Shown here: positions 19,235 through 28,989 of the stretch, piece by piece
Numbering within the stretch: the first letter of the stretch is position 1
Layout of the letters: each line of letters begins with the position of its first letter
NCBI RefSeq assembly: GCF_027484205.1
Contig: NZ_JAIXUB010000013.1
Location: 124,001 to 188,000, forward strand
Direction: 5' to 3'
DNA length: 64,000 nucleotides
Source: Flavobacterium sp.
GTDB lineage: Bacteria > Bacteroidota > Bacteroidia > Flavobacteriales > Flavobacteriaceae
Translations under genes and position numbers: made by a program
Notes under the pieces: model-generated
Databases searched by the model: none
Told to the model about the DNA's origin: nothing
Seen by the model: only the letters and a program-made list of their open reading frames with translations

Positions 19235-20671
19235 TTATTGCATTACAAATTTCAATCCAACAGTTACAATATTTGCGCTTAAACCATCACTTCTATCATA
19301 ATGATTGAATCTAAAATCAACATTTTTGATTCCAAATTTCCATATTTTTGAACCCATAAAAATATCTGTATAAGTAACGCCTAAACCATATTGATGTGCG
19401 TCAAATGTTGATAAATCATAGTCAGAAGTATAGTATTTTTCTGTTGACAAATGAGTTTCGTATGGTGCAAAATATTTTGATTGCGTTTGCGTGTAATAAC
19501 GATATAACGGAGTTACAGTGAATCTTTCAGATACTTTTATTGGAAGTTCTAAACTAGCTGTATGCGATTGAATATCCCAATTATCAGAATAAAAACGGTA
19601 ATATGTTCTAATTTTTAAATATTCATTTACATAATAATTTAACCTTGCTCCTATTGGTAATTTGAATCTTGTATTTGGTAAACGTTCAATATCGTCTGCA
19701 AGTTTATATACACCAACGTTGCTTTGACTTTCATAGTTATTTATATATTCTGGCTGACCAATATAATAGTTTGCTTTATCTGCAAAATAAATTCTATGAT
19801 AAGGCGTTGATAACAAACCATCTTGTTGAAGTAAATCAAAAAACAAAGAAAATTGCATTCTTTTATTTACCACTTGTGAATATCCAAAAGAAGCTGAATA
19901 AGAATTTCTATTAACCGATTTTACAGATTCAAATGCTGACGGTAAATAACTTGTACTTGCGTTTCCTGATTGATCTAAAACCGTAATTCCACTAAAATAA
20001 CCTTGATTTAAAAAATTAGTACCATATCTATCATATTCGTGTAACTCTGTTGGATAAATTGGTCGCCATTGATCTAAATAAGCATTAGCTTTTAAACTGA
20101 ATTCCGTGTTTTTATCGTTAATTAATTTCACAATTCCACCACCAAAACCAATGGAAGTATAATCATACTCATTTGAGAATGAAACATCAGCATTCCAAAT
20201 AAAATTTCGGTCATCACTGCTATGACTATAATTAACTAATACAGAAGCTAAAACGTCTTGTGCAGAAGCTCCAGATGATGCTTGCCATGGAGTTCCATAA
20301 GGTGAAGTTGCTGCTGCTCTGTCATCGTCATCATCATCATCACCGCCACCAGATGCACCACTTGCGTTAAATGGATTTATATTACTGGAAGATGCTGATG
20401 TGTAAGCCGATAAACCAAAATCAACTGTCAAAACATCGTCATCATTCATTGGCATTGCAATGGTAATATTTGAAGCTGCGTCAGTTAAATTCTCAGAACC
20501 CATTCCGCCTGAAACAGACGAATGAATTCCATCTTGCTTATAATAACTTGCTAAAAAATCTACTTCAGTGCTTTCTAAAACTCTTTTTTTAAATACAACT
20601 GTAGTATCTTTTTCCTGAGAAAAAGCTAAATTAGTTAATATTAAAAACAATAAAATTATTCTGTATCGCAT
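19235..20671 (-). CDS. DUF3570 family outer-membrane beta-barrel-like protein
   Basis: Signal peptide, alternating beta-strand pattern, poly-Asp insert, next to DUF4266/ApbE as typical for this family. Confidence 0.85.
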   Translation of the reverse strand: MRYRIILLFLILTNLAFSQEKDTTVVFKKRVLESTEVDFLASYYKQDGIHSSVSGGMGSENLTDAASNITIAMPMNDDDVLTVDFGLSAYTSASSSNINPFNASGASGGGDDDDDDDRAAATSPYGTPWQASSGASAQDVLASVLVNYSHSSDDRNFIWNADVSFSNEYDYTSIGFGGGIVKLINDKNTEFSLKANAYLDQWRPIYPTELHEYDRYGTNFLNQGYFSGITVLDQSGNASTSYLPSAFESVKSVNRNSYSASFGYSQVVNKRMQFSLFFDLLQQDGLLSTPYHRIYFADKANYYIGQPEYINNYESQSNVGVYKLADDIERLPNTRFKLPIGARLNYYVNEYLKIRTYYRFYSDNWDIQSHTASLELPIKVSERFTVTPLYRYYTQTQSKYFAPYETHLSTEKYYTSDYDLSTFDAHQYGLGVTYTDIFMGSKIWKFGIKNVDFRFNHYDRSDGLSANIVTVGLKFVMQ

Positions 20672-20719
20672 TTTTAATTGTATAACGTATTTTATAATAT
20701 ATTTTTTTAATCCTTCAAA

Positions 20720-20932
20720 TTAATTACAACCACAACCTCCACCAGATTTTCCGCCGTTTGCTCCAGCTGCAGCTTCTCTATATACTTGAAAAGTTGTTTC
20801 GTATCTTTCTGCTGTTCTTGCAGATAATTTCATATCAGGATCATTAATTTTTGATTTCTCATATTCTTTTACAGAAGTACAAGATTGTAAAATTAAAACT
20901 GAAATCATTGCAAATATTAGTTTCTTATTCAT
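20720..20932 (-). CDS. DUF4266 small lipoprotein
   Basis: 70 aa, lipobox LQSC, C-terminal GGKSGGGCGCN. Confidence 0.85.
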   Translation of the reverse strand: MNKKLIFAMISVLILQSCTSVKEYEKSKINDPDMKLSARTAERYETTFQVYREAAAGANGGKSGGGCGCN

Positions 20933-21924
20933 TTTTTTGTGGTATTATATTTTTTAATATCTATTCCTTTTGATGTGTGTATTTTTCCTTTGTCATCTAC
21001 AATAATACACTGTATTCCTTTCATTTGATTGACTAAATCTATTCCAACTTCGATTCCTAAAACAAAAATACCTGTTGCTAAAGCATCTGCGATTTCAGTT
21101 TGTTTTGCAAAAACAGAAACACTTACAATTCCTGTTGCAGGATAACCAGTTCGTGGATCGATAATGTGTGAATATCGTATTCCATTAAATGTTACGTATT
21201 TTTCATAACTTCCTGAAGTTTCCACAGCACTATCTTCGAGAGGAAAAGTGGCAAAAACTTTATTTTTATTCATTGGATTTACAATTCCAACAGTCCATAA
21301 TTTTCCGTCAGGTTGTTTTCCCCAAGTATTAATATCGCCCGAAACGTTAACTAATCCAGACTTGCATCCTTTACTTTGTAAAAGAGCTTTTACTTTATCT
21401 GCAATATAGCCTTGACCAATACCACCAAGACCAAGTTTCATTCCTTGTAGTTTTAGAAAAACTGTTTTTTCCTTTTCATCAAAAATGATGTTTTTATACC
21501 CAATTTTCTCAACAGATTTTTTTATTGATTCGTCCGTTGGCATTTCTTTCATACTACCATCAAACTTCCATATTTTATCCATTGAGGCATACGAAATATC
21601 AAAAGCTCCATTGGTTAGTTTTGAAATTTTTACAGAACGTTGTAATAAATCAAAAACTTCCTCATCAACTTTTACTTCTTTTATTCCTGCATTTTTATTT
21701 ATTTCAGAAACTTGAGTTGTTGGAATCCAATCAGAAATTAAATTTTCAATTCTTTTTACTTCGTTAACAGCTAAATCAATGTATTCATTTCCTTGAACAG
21801 TATCTTTTGCAACCACAGTAATTTCAAATGGACTTCCAAGCATTGCTAATTTTCGCTTGTGAATGATTTGTCCAAAAGAAGCTATGGAAAACAATAACAA
21901 TAAAATAGATACAACTTGCTTCAT
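20929..21924 (-). CDS. apbE: FAD:protein FMN transferase (ApbE family)
   Basis: MLGSPFEITVVAKD, GLGGIGQGYIADKV, VNVSGDINTWG, YSHIIDPRTGYPATGIVSVSV. Confidence 0.92.
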   Translation of the reverse strand: MKQVVSILLLLFSIASFGQIIHKRKLAMLGSPFEITVVAKDTVQGNEYIDLAVNEVKRIENLISDWIPTTQVSEINKNAGIKEVKVDEEVFDLLQRSVKISKLTNGAFDISYASMDKIWKFDGSMKEMPTDESIKKSVEKIGYKNIIFDEKEKTVFLKLQGMKLGLGGIGQGYIADKVKALLQSKGCKSGLVNVSGDINTWGKQPDGKLWTVGIVNPMNKNKVFATFPLEDSAVETSGSYEKYVTFNGIRYSHIIDPRTGYPATGIVSVSVFAKQTEIADALATGIFVLGIEVGIDLVNQMKGIQCIIVDDKGKIHTSKGIDIKKYNTTKK

Positions 21925-22358
21925 TATTTTTCTAAAGTAGCTAACAATTTGATATATTCTTCAGCAGAAATGTTTTTAAAACCTGTCATTCCTTGCACTT
22001 TTCCGTTTTTATCTAACATGACAACTAAAGGAAAATTTCCTTCTTTATTGTACTTTTCTGCTAACTTATTATTACTTTCAGTTAATTCTGCAGATAATTG
22101 ATTAGCTTTCTTTTTTGGATAGTCTGCTTTAATTAAAACATATTTTTCCTCGGCTACTTTTTTAAACGCATCCGATTTCCAAACATTTTTTTCAAGTTTC
22201 ATACAAGGCGCACACCAATCTGAACCTGAAAAAACTAAAAGTATTTTTTTATTTTCTTTATTTGCTTCTTGTTTTGCTTCTTCAAAAGATGTTTTCCAAT
22301 TTTGTGAAAAACCAACTGAACTAATCAATAAAAATAGTAAAACTCCAATTTTTTTCAT
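21924..22358 (-). CDS. Secreted thioredoxin-family protein
   Basis: LVFSGSDWCAPCMKLEKNVW (WCxxC), signal peptide; shares stop/start region with apbE. Confidence 0.9.
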   Translation of the reverse strand: MKKIGVLLFLLISSVGFSQNWKTSFEEAKQEANKENKKILLVFSGSDWCAPCMKLEKNVWKSDAFKKVAEEKYVLIKADYPKKKANQLSAELTESNNKLAEKYNKEGNFPLVVMLDKNGKVQGMTGFKNISAEEYIKLLATLEK

Positions 22359-22453
22359 AAGTATTTATTTAATTTTAGATAAAAACAATTTAGTTCGAAT
22401 TTACCCTAATTAATTTTCAGGTAAAAGTATTACTTAATTTAAAAACTACAACA

Positions 22454-22534
22454 TTCTTAATTTATTTTAAGTCATTCTTAATTTAAGTAATTCTTAAGTT
22501 AGGTTTAAGTCAATCTTAAATTAATTTTAAACCA
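22454..22534. promoter_or_regulatory. Candidate operator: about four 22-bp units of ATTCTTAA-N6-TTTAAGT in a divergent promoter region
   Basis: TTAA starts at 22457, 22467, 22478, 22483, 22494, 22505, 22516 and 22527; the last five are exactly 11 bp apart. Confidence 0.65.
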
Positions 22535-22564
22535 ATTTAGTTTAATTTGTAAATAAAAAAGATA

Positions 22565-24658
22565 ATGCCATTATTTAATAAAAAATCACCCTTCATTTTA
22601 TTGCTACTATTTTCACTACTAATCAATTTTATATTGAGAATAGTATTAATGCTTCACCCAATAACGCAAAGTCATTTTAGTTTATTTGAGAGTTTTAAAA
22701 TATTTTCTTTTGGATTTCTCTCAGACGTATTCATTTTCATAATTGGCAGTTTATTTCTATTTTTATACTTGATTTTTCTTTCCGATTCAAAATATTTAAA
22801 ACCATACGGTTACATAATTTTTGGTTTGTATCTCTTCCTTTTTCTCTACATTTTATCGGGAAAATCAATTCTTACCGAATATGGTGGATCATTACCCCAA
22901 GTAGGATTAATTTTTATTGGAATTAAAACATTTCTATTTGGATTACTTTTATTTATACCAAAATACAGAAGTAAAATTCGATACATCTTGTTTGTTATAA
23001 CCATTTTTATTTATGTTTTAGTAATCATACAAAATGCCGTTAGTGAGTTCTTTTTTTGGAATGAATTTGGTGTAAGATATAACTTCATAGCCGTTGATTA
23101 TTTAATTTATACCAATACTGTTATTGGAAATATTATGGAATCTTATCCTGTAATTCCTTTGTTTTCTGTGATAGGTTTAATAAGTATTGTTTCAACATTT
23201 TACATTGCAAAAAATACAAAAAACTATCTTCAAAATTTACCAAACTTTGTAGTTAAAATCAAAAATCTTGCCGTTTACTCAGTAGCATTTACAATCTCAT
23301 TAATTGCAATTCCATTTTTAGCAAAACAACAAAACTCTGAAAATGTTTTTGCTAACGAGCTTCAAGCTAATGGAATTCATAAATTTTATTTGGCGTTTAT
23401 GAATAGTGAATTAGAATATGACAAATTCTACAAATCATTATCTGATGAAGAGGCATTTGCAATATTAAAGAATCAAATTCCGAATATAAATACCAATTCT
23501 ATTTTAAGAACCATTAAAAATGATAGTACAGAAATTCATAAAAATGTTGTTTTAATTACTGTTGAAAGTTTAAGTGCTGAATTTTTAGAGGAATACGGAA
23601 ATGAAAAAAAATTAACTCCTTTTCTTGATTCATTGGCACATAAGAGTTTACAGTTTACAAATTTATATGCTGTAGGAAATAGAACAGTTCGTGGATTAGA
23701 ATCTGTAACACTTTGTTTGCCTCCAATGGCTGGTGAAAGCGTAGTTAAAAGAAAAGACAATAAAAATAAATTTACAACAGGAAGTCTTTTCAAAAACAGA
23801 AACTATAGTGTCAAATTTCTTTATGGTGGCGATGCATATTTTGATAATATGCAAGATTTTTTTGGAGGTAATGACTATGAAATTTTTGATAAGAAATTAT
23901 TCAAACCATCAGAAGTAAGCTTTTCAAATATTTGGGGTGTTTGTGATGAAGATATGTATAAAAAAGCCATAACACTCATGAATGAAGAATCTAAATTAGG
24001 AAAGCCATTTTTCAATCATATAATGTCTGTAAGTAACCATCGTCCTTTTACTTATCCTGAAGGGAAAATTGATATTCCTAGTAATAGTAAATCAAGAAAA
24101 GGTGGTGTAAAATATACCGATTATGCATTAAAACAATTTTTTAAAATGGCAGAAAAACAATCTTGGTTTAAAAATACTGTTTTTGTAATTCTTGCTGATC
24201 ATTGCGCATCGAGTTCTGGAAAAACAGAATTGCCTATTAATAAATATAGAATTCCATGTATGATTTATTCTCCTGAATTTATAAAACCATCAGAATGCAA
24301 CACTTTGATGTCACAAATTGATGTAATGCCTACTCTTTTTGGATTATTAAATTTTAGCTATGAAAGTAAGTTTTATGGTCAAGATGTTTTTCAATCAGAT
24401 TATAAACCTCGAGCATTGATAGCAACCTATCAAGATTTAGGATTGATTAAAGACAATGTGCTTACCGTTCTATCTCCAGGAAAAAAAGCAAAACAGTTTC
24501 AGATGATTTTGAAGCCAAAAGGAAAACAAGATCAGAATTTTCAAGTAATGTATGATGAAAAATTGATGCAGAATCAAAGAGCTGATTTAATCAATGAGAC
24601 AATTTCCTACTATCAAACAACTGCAAAACTTTTAAAGGATAAAAAGCTAGATAAATAG
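22565..24658 (+). CDS. LTA synthase-like sulfatase-family membrane protein
   Basis: Five N-terminal TMs then LITVESLSAEFLEEYG, NRTVRGLES, FNHIMSVSNHRPF, VILADHCA. Confidence 0.9.
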   Translation: MPLFNKKSPFILLLLFSLLINFILRIVLMLHPITQSHFSLFESFKIFSFGFLSDVFIFIIGSLFLFLYLIFLSDSKYLKPYGYIIFGLYLFLFLYILSGKSILTEYGGSLPQVGLIFIGIKTFLFGLLLFIPKYRSKIRYILFVITIFIYVLVIIQNAVSEFFFWNEFGVRYNFIAVDYLIYTNTVIGNIMESYPVIPLFSVIGLISIVSTFYIAKNTKNYLQNLPNFVVKIKNLAVYSVAFTISLIAIPFLAKQQNSENVFANELQANGIHKFYLAFMNSELEYDKFYKSLSDEEAFAILKNQIPNINTNSILRTIKNDSTEIHKNVVLITVESLSAEFLEEYGNEKKLTPFLDSLAHKSLQFTNLYAVGNRTVRGLESVTLCLPPMAGESVVKRKDNKNKFTTGSLFKNRNYSVKFLYGGDAYFDNMQDFFGGNDYEIFDKKLFKPSEVSFSNIWGVCDEDMYKKAITLMNEESKLGKPFFNHIMSVSNHRPFTYPEGKIDIPSNSKSRKGGVKYTDYALKQFFKMAEKQSWFKNTVFVILADHCASSSGKTELPINKYRIPCMIYSPEFIKPSECNTLMSQIDVMPTLFGLLNFSYESKFYGQDVFQSDYKPRALIATYQDLGLIKDNVLTVLSPGKKAKQFQMILKPKGKQDQNFQVMYDEKLMQNQRADLINETISYYQTTAKLLKDKKLDK

Positions 24659-26695
24659 TTACAATAAACCGTTGTATTTTCGAATGAACCATTCTGCGGC
24701 AAGAGAAAGTGCAATCAAAACGAGTAACCAAACCCAATCAATGAAAGGAGTTTTTTTAACAATATCCTTTTGAATGGCTTTGTAATCTTCATTTTCAAGT
24801 AATATTTTAATCAAATTATCTACTTGATTTGGAACAAAAACAGCTCCTTTTGTTTGCAAAGCTAATTGCTTTAACTTAGCCATATCAGGATTAACAAACT
24901 GTTTTTCAATATCAAAATCTATTATTTCAAAAGTACTTGAATAACTAGCATTTGAATTTAACTCTTTCACTGTAAAGGAATATTGTCCTGCAGGCAAGCC
25001 ATCAAGATTAACTTTAAAACTATTGTTTGTTTTTAACAAATCGTAACGTTTCACTTGTTTTGTTTTAGAATTTGTAACTGCAATTGTCAAACGTGCTTTC
25101 TCGTCAAACTCATAGTTCTTGTTGAAATATTGTGCCGTTATTTCTAGAGCATCACCCGAATTATAAAAACGTTCATGATTTACAATTAATGATTTTCTGG
25201 AATCATTTGAAGCCAAAAATTGTATTATTTTATCTAAAAAAACATCAAATTCATCAAATGATTTTTTCTCAACAAAACTATGAGCTCGCCATTTCCAGAT
25301 GTTTTCTCCAAATAAATAGGCATTTCGCTTTCCTTGATTATCTCCAAAAGACAACAGTGGTTGACCGGTTTCAACATTTCTAATTCGAGAAGACAACAAT
25401 ACCGAATTACTAGACAATGCTTCAATAGAACCAAATGAATTTTCTAATGGTGGGAAATTTTCAAAACCAATATTATCAATGGCAAAAAGATTAAAATCAG
25501 CATTAAAATCAGACAAATAATCTTCTTTTTGATTACTCATTTTGAAACCAAAGTTGTTTTGTTGCTGGGCTAAATAATTAAAATCAGTATTATTTCCAGT
25601 TATGGTCCAAGAATTTATATTCAATTTTTTATTAGCTTCAAAAACTTGTTTGAACTCCGCTGTTGGTTGATAATAAACCAAAACATTGTACTTATTTAAG
25701 TCGCTGATTTGATTTGGTTTAAGAATATTTACTTTACGTTGTGCATTAGTTTCAATTCCGCGTTTTAAAGCACCAATATCGGGATGATTTAAAGATGAGA
25801 TTATAGCAATTTCTGTTTTTTGATCTATAATTTCTACGGCAAATTTCTTAGCATTATTATAGGTGTTTTTTTCAGATTCATTTGAAGAAATTCGGGCATT
25901 AAAAATCTGCAAACCTGTTTTATCTGCTGGTAATAAAATATTTAAAACCGCCGATTTATTGGAAGGTGAAAATGAAACACTTTGCTTATTCAAAACATTA
26001 TTTCCTTGAGAAATAGCAAAATTTGCAGTTACGGATTTCGTTCCAGCATATTGAAGAAATACTTCCACAGGAAATTTATTCTTATGAAAAGCATACTTAT
26101 TGACATTTATTTGACTGATTTTTAAATCTAAATAAGTGGTTGTATCACCAACAGCCAAAGGATAAACTTTATTGTTTGCATCAAAACTAAAAACATAATC
26201 CGAACCTGAAGTTTGATTTCCATCCGATAGTAAAATCGTTGGAAAAGACATATTTTTATTGATGCTTTTAATATTTTTTGCTACTTCATCAATATTGGTT
26301 TGACTTCCTTTAAAATTCAACTCATCAGAAGATTCAATAGGTTGAAATTCAGAGTCAAAACTATAGGTCTGAACATCAAATTTATCCTTCAGTTTAGAAT
26401 TGGAATTTAACTTTTCAAAAAGATCTTTAGTAACTTGATTCGCTTTCAAATCTACAATCGAACTCGAATTATCAACTACGATTGGTAAAGGAGTTTTTAC
26501 AGTTTCAAAAGTTTTTCTACTAACAATTGGATTTATCAATAATAGCAATAATCCAAAAACAGACATAAAACGCAAAAAAGCCAAAAGTTTCGTCGTATTA
26601 GACTTACTCTTAGCTTTATAAAAATATTGAAAATACGACAAACCACCAGCTATGATAACTGACAAAATTATTAATACTAAAGTGGATTTGTTCAT
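24659..26695 (-). CDS. VWA-like membrane protein
   Basis: N-terminal two TMs, PLPIVVDNSSSI...ILLSDGNQTSGSD (VWA-like), C-terminal TM. Confidence 0.75.
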   Translation of the reverse strand: MNKSTLVLIILSVIIAGGLSYFQYFYKAKSKSNTTKLLAFLRFMSVFGLLLLLINPIVSRKTFETVKTPLPIVVDNSSSIVDLKANQVTKDLFEKLNSNSKLKDKFDVQTYSFDSEFQPIESSDELNFKGSQTNIDEVAKNIKSINKNMSFPTILLSDGNQTSGSDYVFSFDANNKVYPLAVGDTTTYLDLKISQINVNKYAFHKNKFPVEVFLQYAGTKSVTANFAISQGNNVLNKQSVSFSPSNKSAVLNILLPADKTGLQIFNARISSNESEKNTYNNAKKFAVEIIDQKTEIAIISSLNHPDIGALKRGIETNAQRKVNILKPNQISDLNKYNVLVYYQPTAEFKQVFEANKKLNINSWTITGNNTDFNYLAQQQNNFGFKMSNQKEDYLSDFNADFNLFAIDNIGFENFPPLENSFGSIEALSSNSVLLSSRIRNVETGQPLLSFGDNQGKRNAYLFGENIWKWRAHSFVEKKSFDEFDVFLDKIIQFLASNDSRKSLIVNHERFYNSGDALEITAQYFNKNYEFDEKARLTIAVTNSKTKQVKRYDLLKTNNSFKVNLDGLPAGQYSFTVKELNSNASYSSTFEIIDFDIEKQFVNPDMAKLKQLALQTKGAVFVPNQVDNLIKILLENEDYKAIQKDIVKKTPFIDWVWLLVLIALSLAAEWFIRKYNGLL

Positions 26696-26715
26696 TTTAT
26701 TTAGTGTTCAGTACT

Positions 26716-26760
26716 CAGTATTCAGTATTCAGTTATCTGCAAACTGAACACTGAATACTG
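26716..26760. repeat. Heptad-word hairpin (word TATTCAG)
   Basis: CAGTATTCAGTATTCAGTT-ATCTGCA-AACTGAACACTGAATACTG; 19-bp stem with one mismatch. Confidence 0.85.
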
Positions 26761-26770
26761 CAAACTATTT

Positions 26771-27517
26771 TTAAGTTAACATTCCTCCATCAACATTAAG
26801 AACTTGTCCAGAAACGTAAGCACTCATGTCGGATGCGAAGAAAAGACAAGCATTGGCAACATCTTCTGGAGTTCCACCACGTTTTAAAGGAATAGAATCT
26901 CTCCAACCTTGCACTACATCTTCGTTTAGTTTTGCTGTCATTTCGGTTTCAATAAATCCTGGAGCAATTGCATTACAACGAATATTTCTTGAACCTAATT
27001 CTAAAGCAATAGATTTTGTAAAACCAATCATTCCTGCTTTTGAAGCGGCATAATTTGCTTGACCAGCATTTCCTTTCACTCCTACTACACTACTCATGTT
27101 AACAATAGAACCTTTTCTGTTTTTCAACATTACTTTTTGAACTGCTTTAGTCATATTGAAAACAGATTTTAAGTTGATTTCGATTACTTTATCAAAATCT
27201 TCTTCACTCATTCTCATCAACAGATTATCTTTTGTAATTCCAGCATTATTGATTAGAACATCAATGTTTCCAAATTCTGCCATTACATCGTCAACTAATT
27301 TTTGAGCTTCATTAAAATCGGCTGCATTTGATTTATATCCTTTTGCTTTAATTCCTAAAGCTGATAATTCATTTTCTAATGCCAAAGCTGATTCGGCAGA
27401 TGAACTGTATGTAAAAGCTACGTTTGCTCCGTGTTTTGCAAATACTTTTGCAATTCCGCTACCAATTCCACGGCTTGCACCAGTAATAATAGCTACTTTT
27501 CCTTCAAGTAATTTCAT
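26771..27517 (-). CDS. fabG: 3-oxoacyl-[acyl-carrier-protein] reductase
   Basis: GASRGIGSGIAKVFAKHGA, NNAGITKDNLLMRM, YAASKAGMIGFTKSIA, GQVLNVDGGM. Confidence 0.95.
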   Translation of the reverse strand: MKLLEGKVAIITGASRGIGSGIAKVFAKHGANVAFTYSSSAESALALENELSALGIKAKGYKSNAADFNEAQKLVDDVMAEFGNIDVLINNAGITKDNLLMRMSEEDFDKVIEINLKSVFNMTKAVQKVMLKNRKGSIVNMSSVVGVKGNAGQANYAASKAGMIGFTKSIALELGSRNIRCNAIAPGFIETEMTAKLNEDVVQGWRDSIPLKRGGTPEDVANACLFFASDMSAYVSGQVLNVDGGMLT

Positions 27518-27644
27518 AATAGTTAGGTATTTTTTGTTCTATTAAATAAAAGCCAAATATAAGACTAATTTACAATTTCTAAAATATTAGTGTACATTTA
27601 AACCTTTTTAACAAGTTCAAGTCTTAAAGTGATACTTTAAAATA

Positions 27645-28190
27645 ATGAAGAGCAACCACAGCGATTTTATTGCCATTTACAATCAATATAAAATATTGGT
27701 TTATAATGTTGCGTTGCATTACCTTCAAAATGTGGAAGATGCAGAAGAAATCACTCAAGATGTTTTTGTTCAAATACATAATTCACTGGCATCTTTTAAT
27801 GAAAAATCATCACTTAAAACTTGGATTTACAGAATCACAATTAACAAAAGTTTAGATTTTATCAAACATAAAAATAGTGTTAAGCGCTTTTTTATTTTTG
27901 GCAAAAAATCAGAAAATGAATTGGAATTAAATAACATTTCCAACTTTGAACATCCGGGAATAGAATTAGAAAATAAAGAAAATGCCGCAATACTTTTTAG
28001 TGTAATTAATGAATTGACAGAAAATCAAAAAACAGCTTTCATCCTGTCTAAAATAGATGGATTAAGTAATCCAGAAATTGCTGAAATTATGAACGTTAGC
28101 ATTTCATCTGTAGAATCATTGGTTTTTAGAGCAAAAACAATATTAAAAGAAAAATTGAGTAAAAAATTTGAAAATTACCGCAAGAAATAA
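27645..28190 (+). CDS. ECF-family RNA polymerase sigma factor
   Basis: DAEEITQDVFVQIHNSL (region 2) and NPEIAEIMNVSISSVESLVFRAKTILKEKL (region 4). Confidence 0.93.
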   Translation: MKSNHSDFIAIYNQYKILVYNVALHYLQNVEDAEEITQDVFVQIHNSLASFNEKSSLKTWIYRITINKSLDFIKHKNSVKRFFIFGKKSENELELNNISNFEHPGIELENKENAAILFSVINELTENQKTAFILSKIDGLSNPEIAEIMNVSISSVESLVFRAKTILKEKLSKKFENYRKK

Positions 28191-28207
28191 ATAAAAGTTA
28201 CGTCTAA
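28179..28207 (+). promoter_or_regulatory. Candidate ECF-sigma promoter A
   Basis: CGCAAGAA-N14-CGTCTAA; same spacing and sequence elements as 30696-30724. Confidence 0.6.
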
Positions 28208-28255
28208 TGTAAATGAGGAACAAATTGAAAAATTTGGAACTAAATTTTAAATAAA

Positions 28256-28522
28256 ATGGAAAAAGAAGATTTTATAAATAATATTTTAAATAGTGTCGAT
28301 GGAATTACATCTGTAACTCCAAGTGACATTGTTTTACAAAAAATTGAGCAACGAATAAAAGAATCCCAAATTTCAACTAGAACTTTATGGTTAGTTGCAG
28401 CATCAATTATAATTTTAGTTTCCTTAAATATCATTTTAATTAATGATAAATCAGGTTCAAATGAATCTGAAATTGCAAGTTTAGAGCAATCAATTAATAA
28501 GAGTAATCAATTATATAAGTAG
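28256..28522 (+). CDS. Small single-TM protein, possible anti-sigma factor
   Basis: 88 aa, one TM (LWLVAASIIILVSLNIILI), directly after the ECF sigma gene. Confidence 0.6.
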   Translation: MEKEDFINNILNSVDGITSVTPSDIVLQKIEQRIKESQISTRTLWLVAASIIILVSLNIILINDKSGSNESEIASLEQSINKSNQLYK

Positions 28523-28524
28523 TT

Positions 28525-28989
28525 ATGAACAAGACTAAAGTATTAGTATTTGCAGTAATTGCATTAGTAGCATTAAATTTTGGAATTCTTAGTTTTCTAT
28601 TTTTATCGAAAGGTAACGATGGTCCAAGAGGAAGAAAAATGCCAAGAGAAGTTGTAATAGAAAAACTTCATTTTGATAAAAATCAAATAGTTGCTTACGA
28701 AAAAACTATTCTTGTTCATCAAAAAAACATCAGAAATTTGGATGATTCTATAAGAGCTACAAAAAATGAATTGTATCAATTGTTAAACCATGAAAATATA
28801 GATAATAATAAAAAAGATAGTTTATTTTTAAAATTAGCAGATTATCAAAAACAAATTGAAACTACGCATTTTAATCATTTTCTAGAAATAAAAAAACTTT
28901 GTAAAAAAGAGCAATTATCTGATTACAAAAATTTAACGGAAGAATTGAGCAAAATCTTTTCACATCCAAGAAGACCAAAACATGAATAA
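28525..28989 (+). CDS. Spy/CpxP-like periplasmic heavy-metal sensor protein
   Basis: N-terminal TM and long amphipathic helices typical of periplasmic metal-resistance proteins. Confidence 0.65.
   Translation: MNKTKVLVFAVIALVALNFGILSFLFLSKGNDGPRGRKMPREVVIEKLHFDKNQIVAYEKTILVHQKNIRNLDDSIRATKNELYQLLNHENIDNNKKDSLFLKLADYQKQIETTHFNHFLEIKKLCKKEQLSDYKNLTEELSKIFSHPRRPKHE

Noticed and set aside
23536-23793. Minus-strand 85-aa ORF
   Set aside because: Antisense to the sulfatase-family gene, which has clear motifs in this region.
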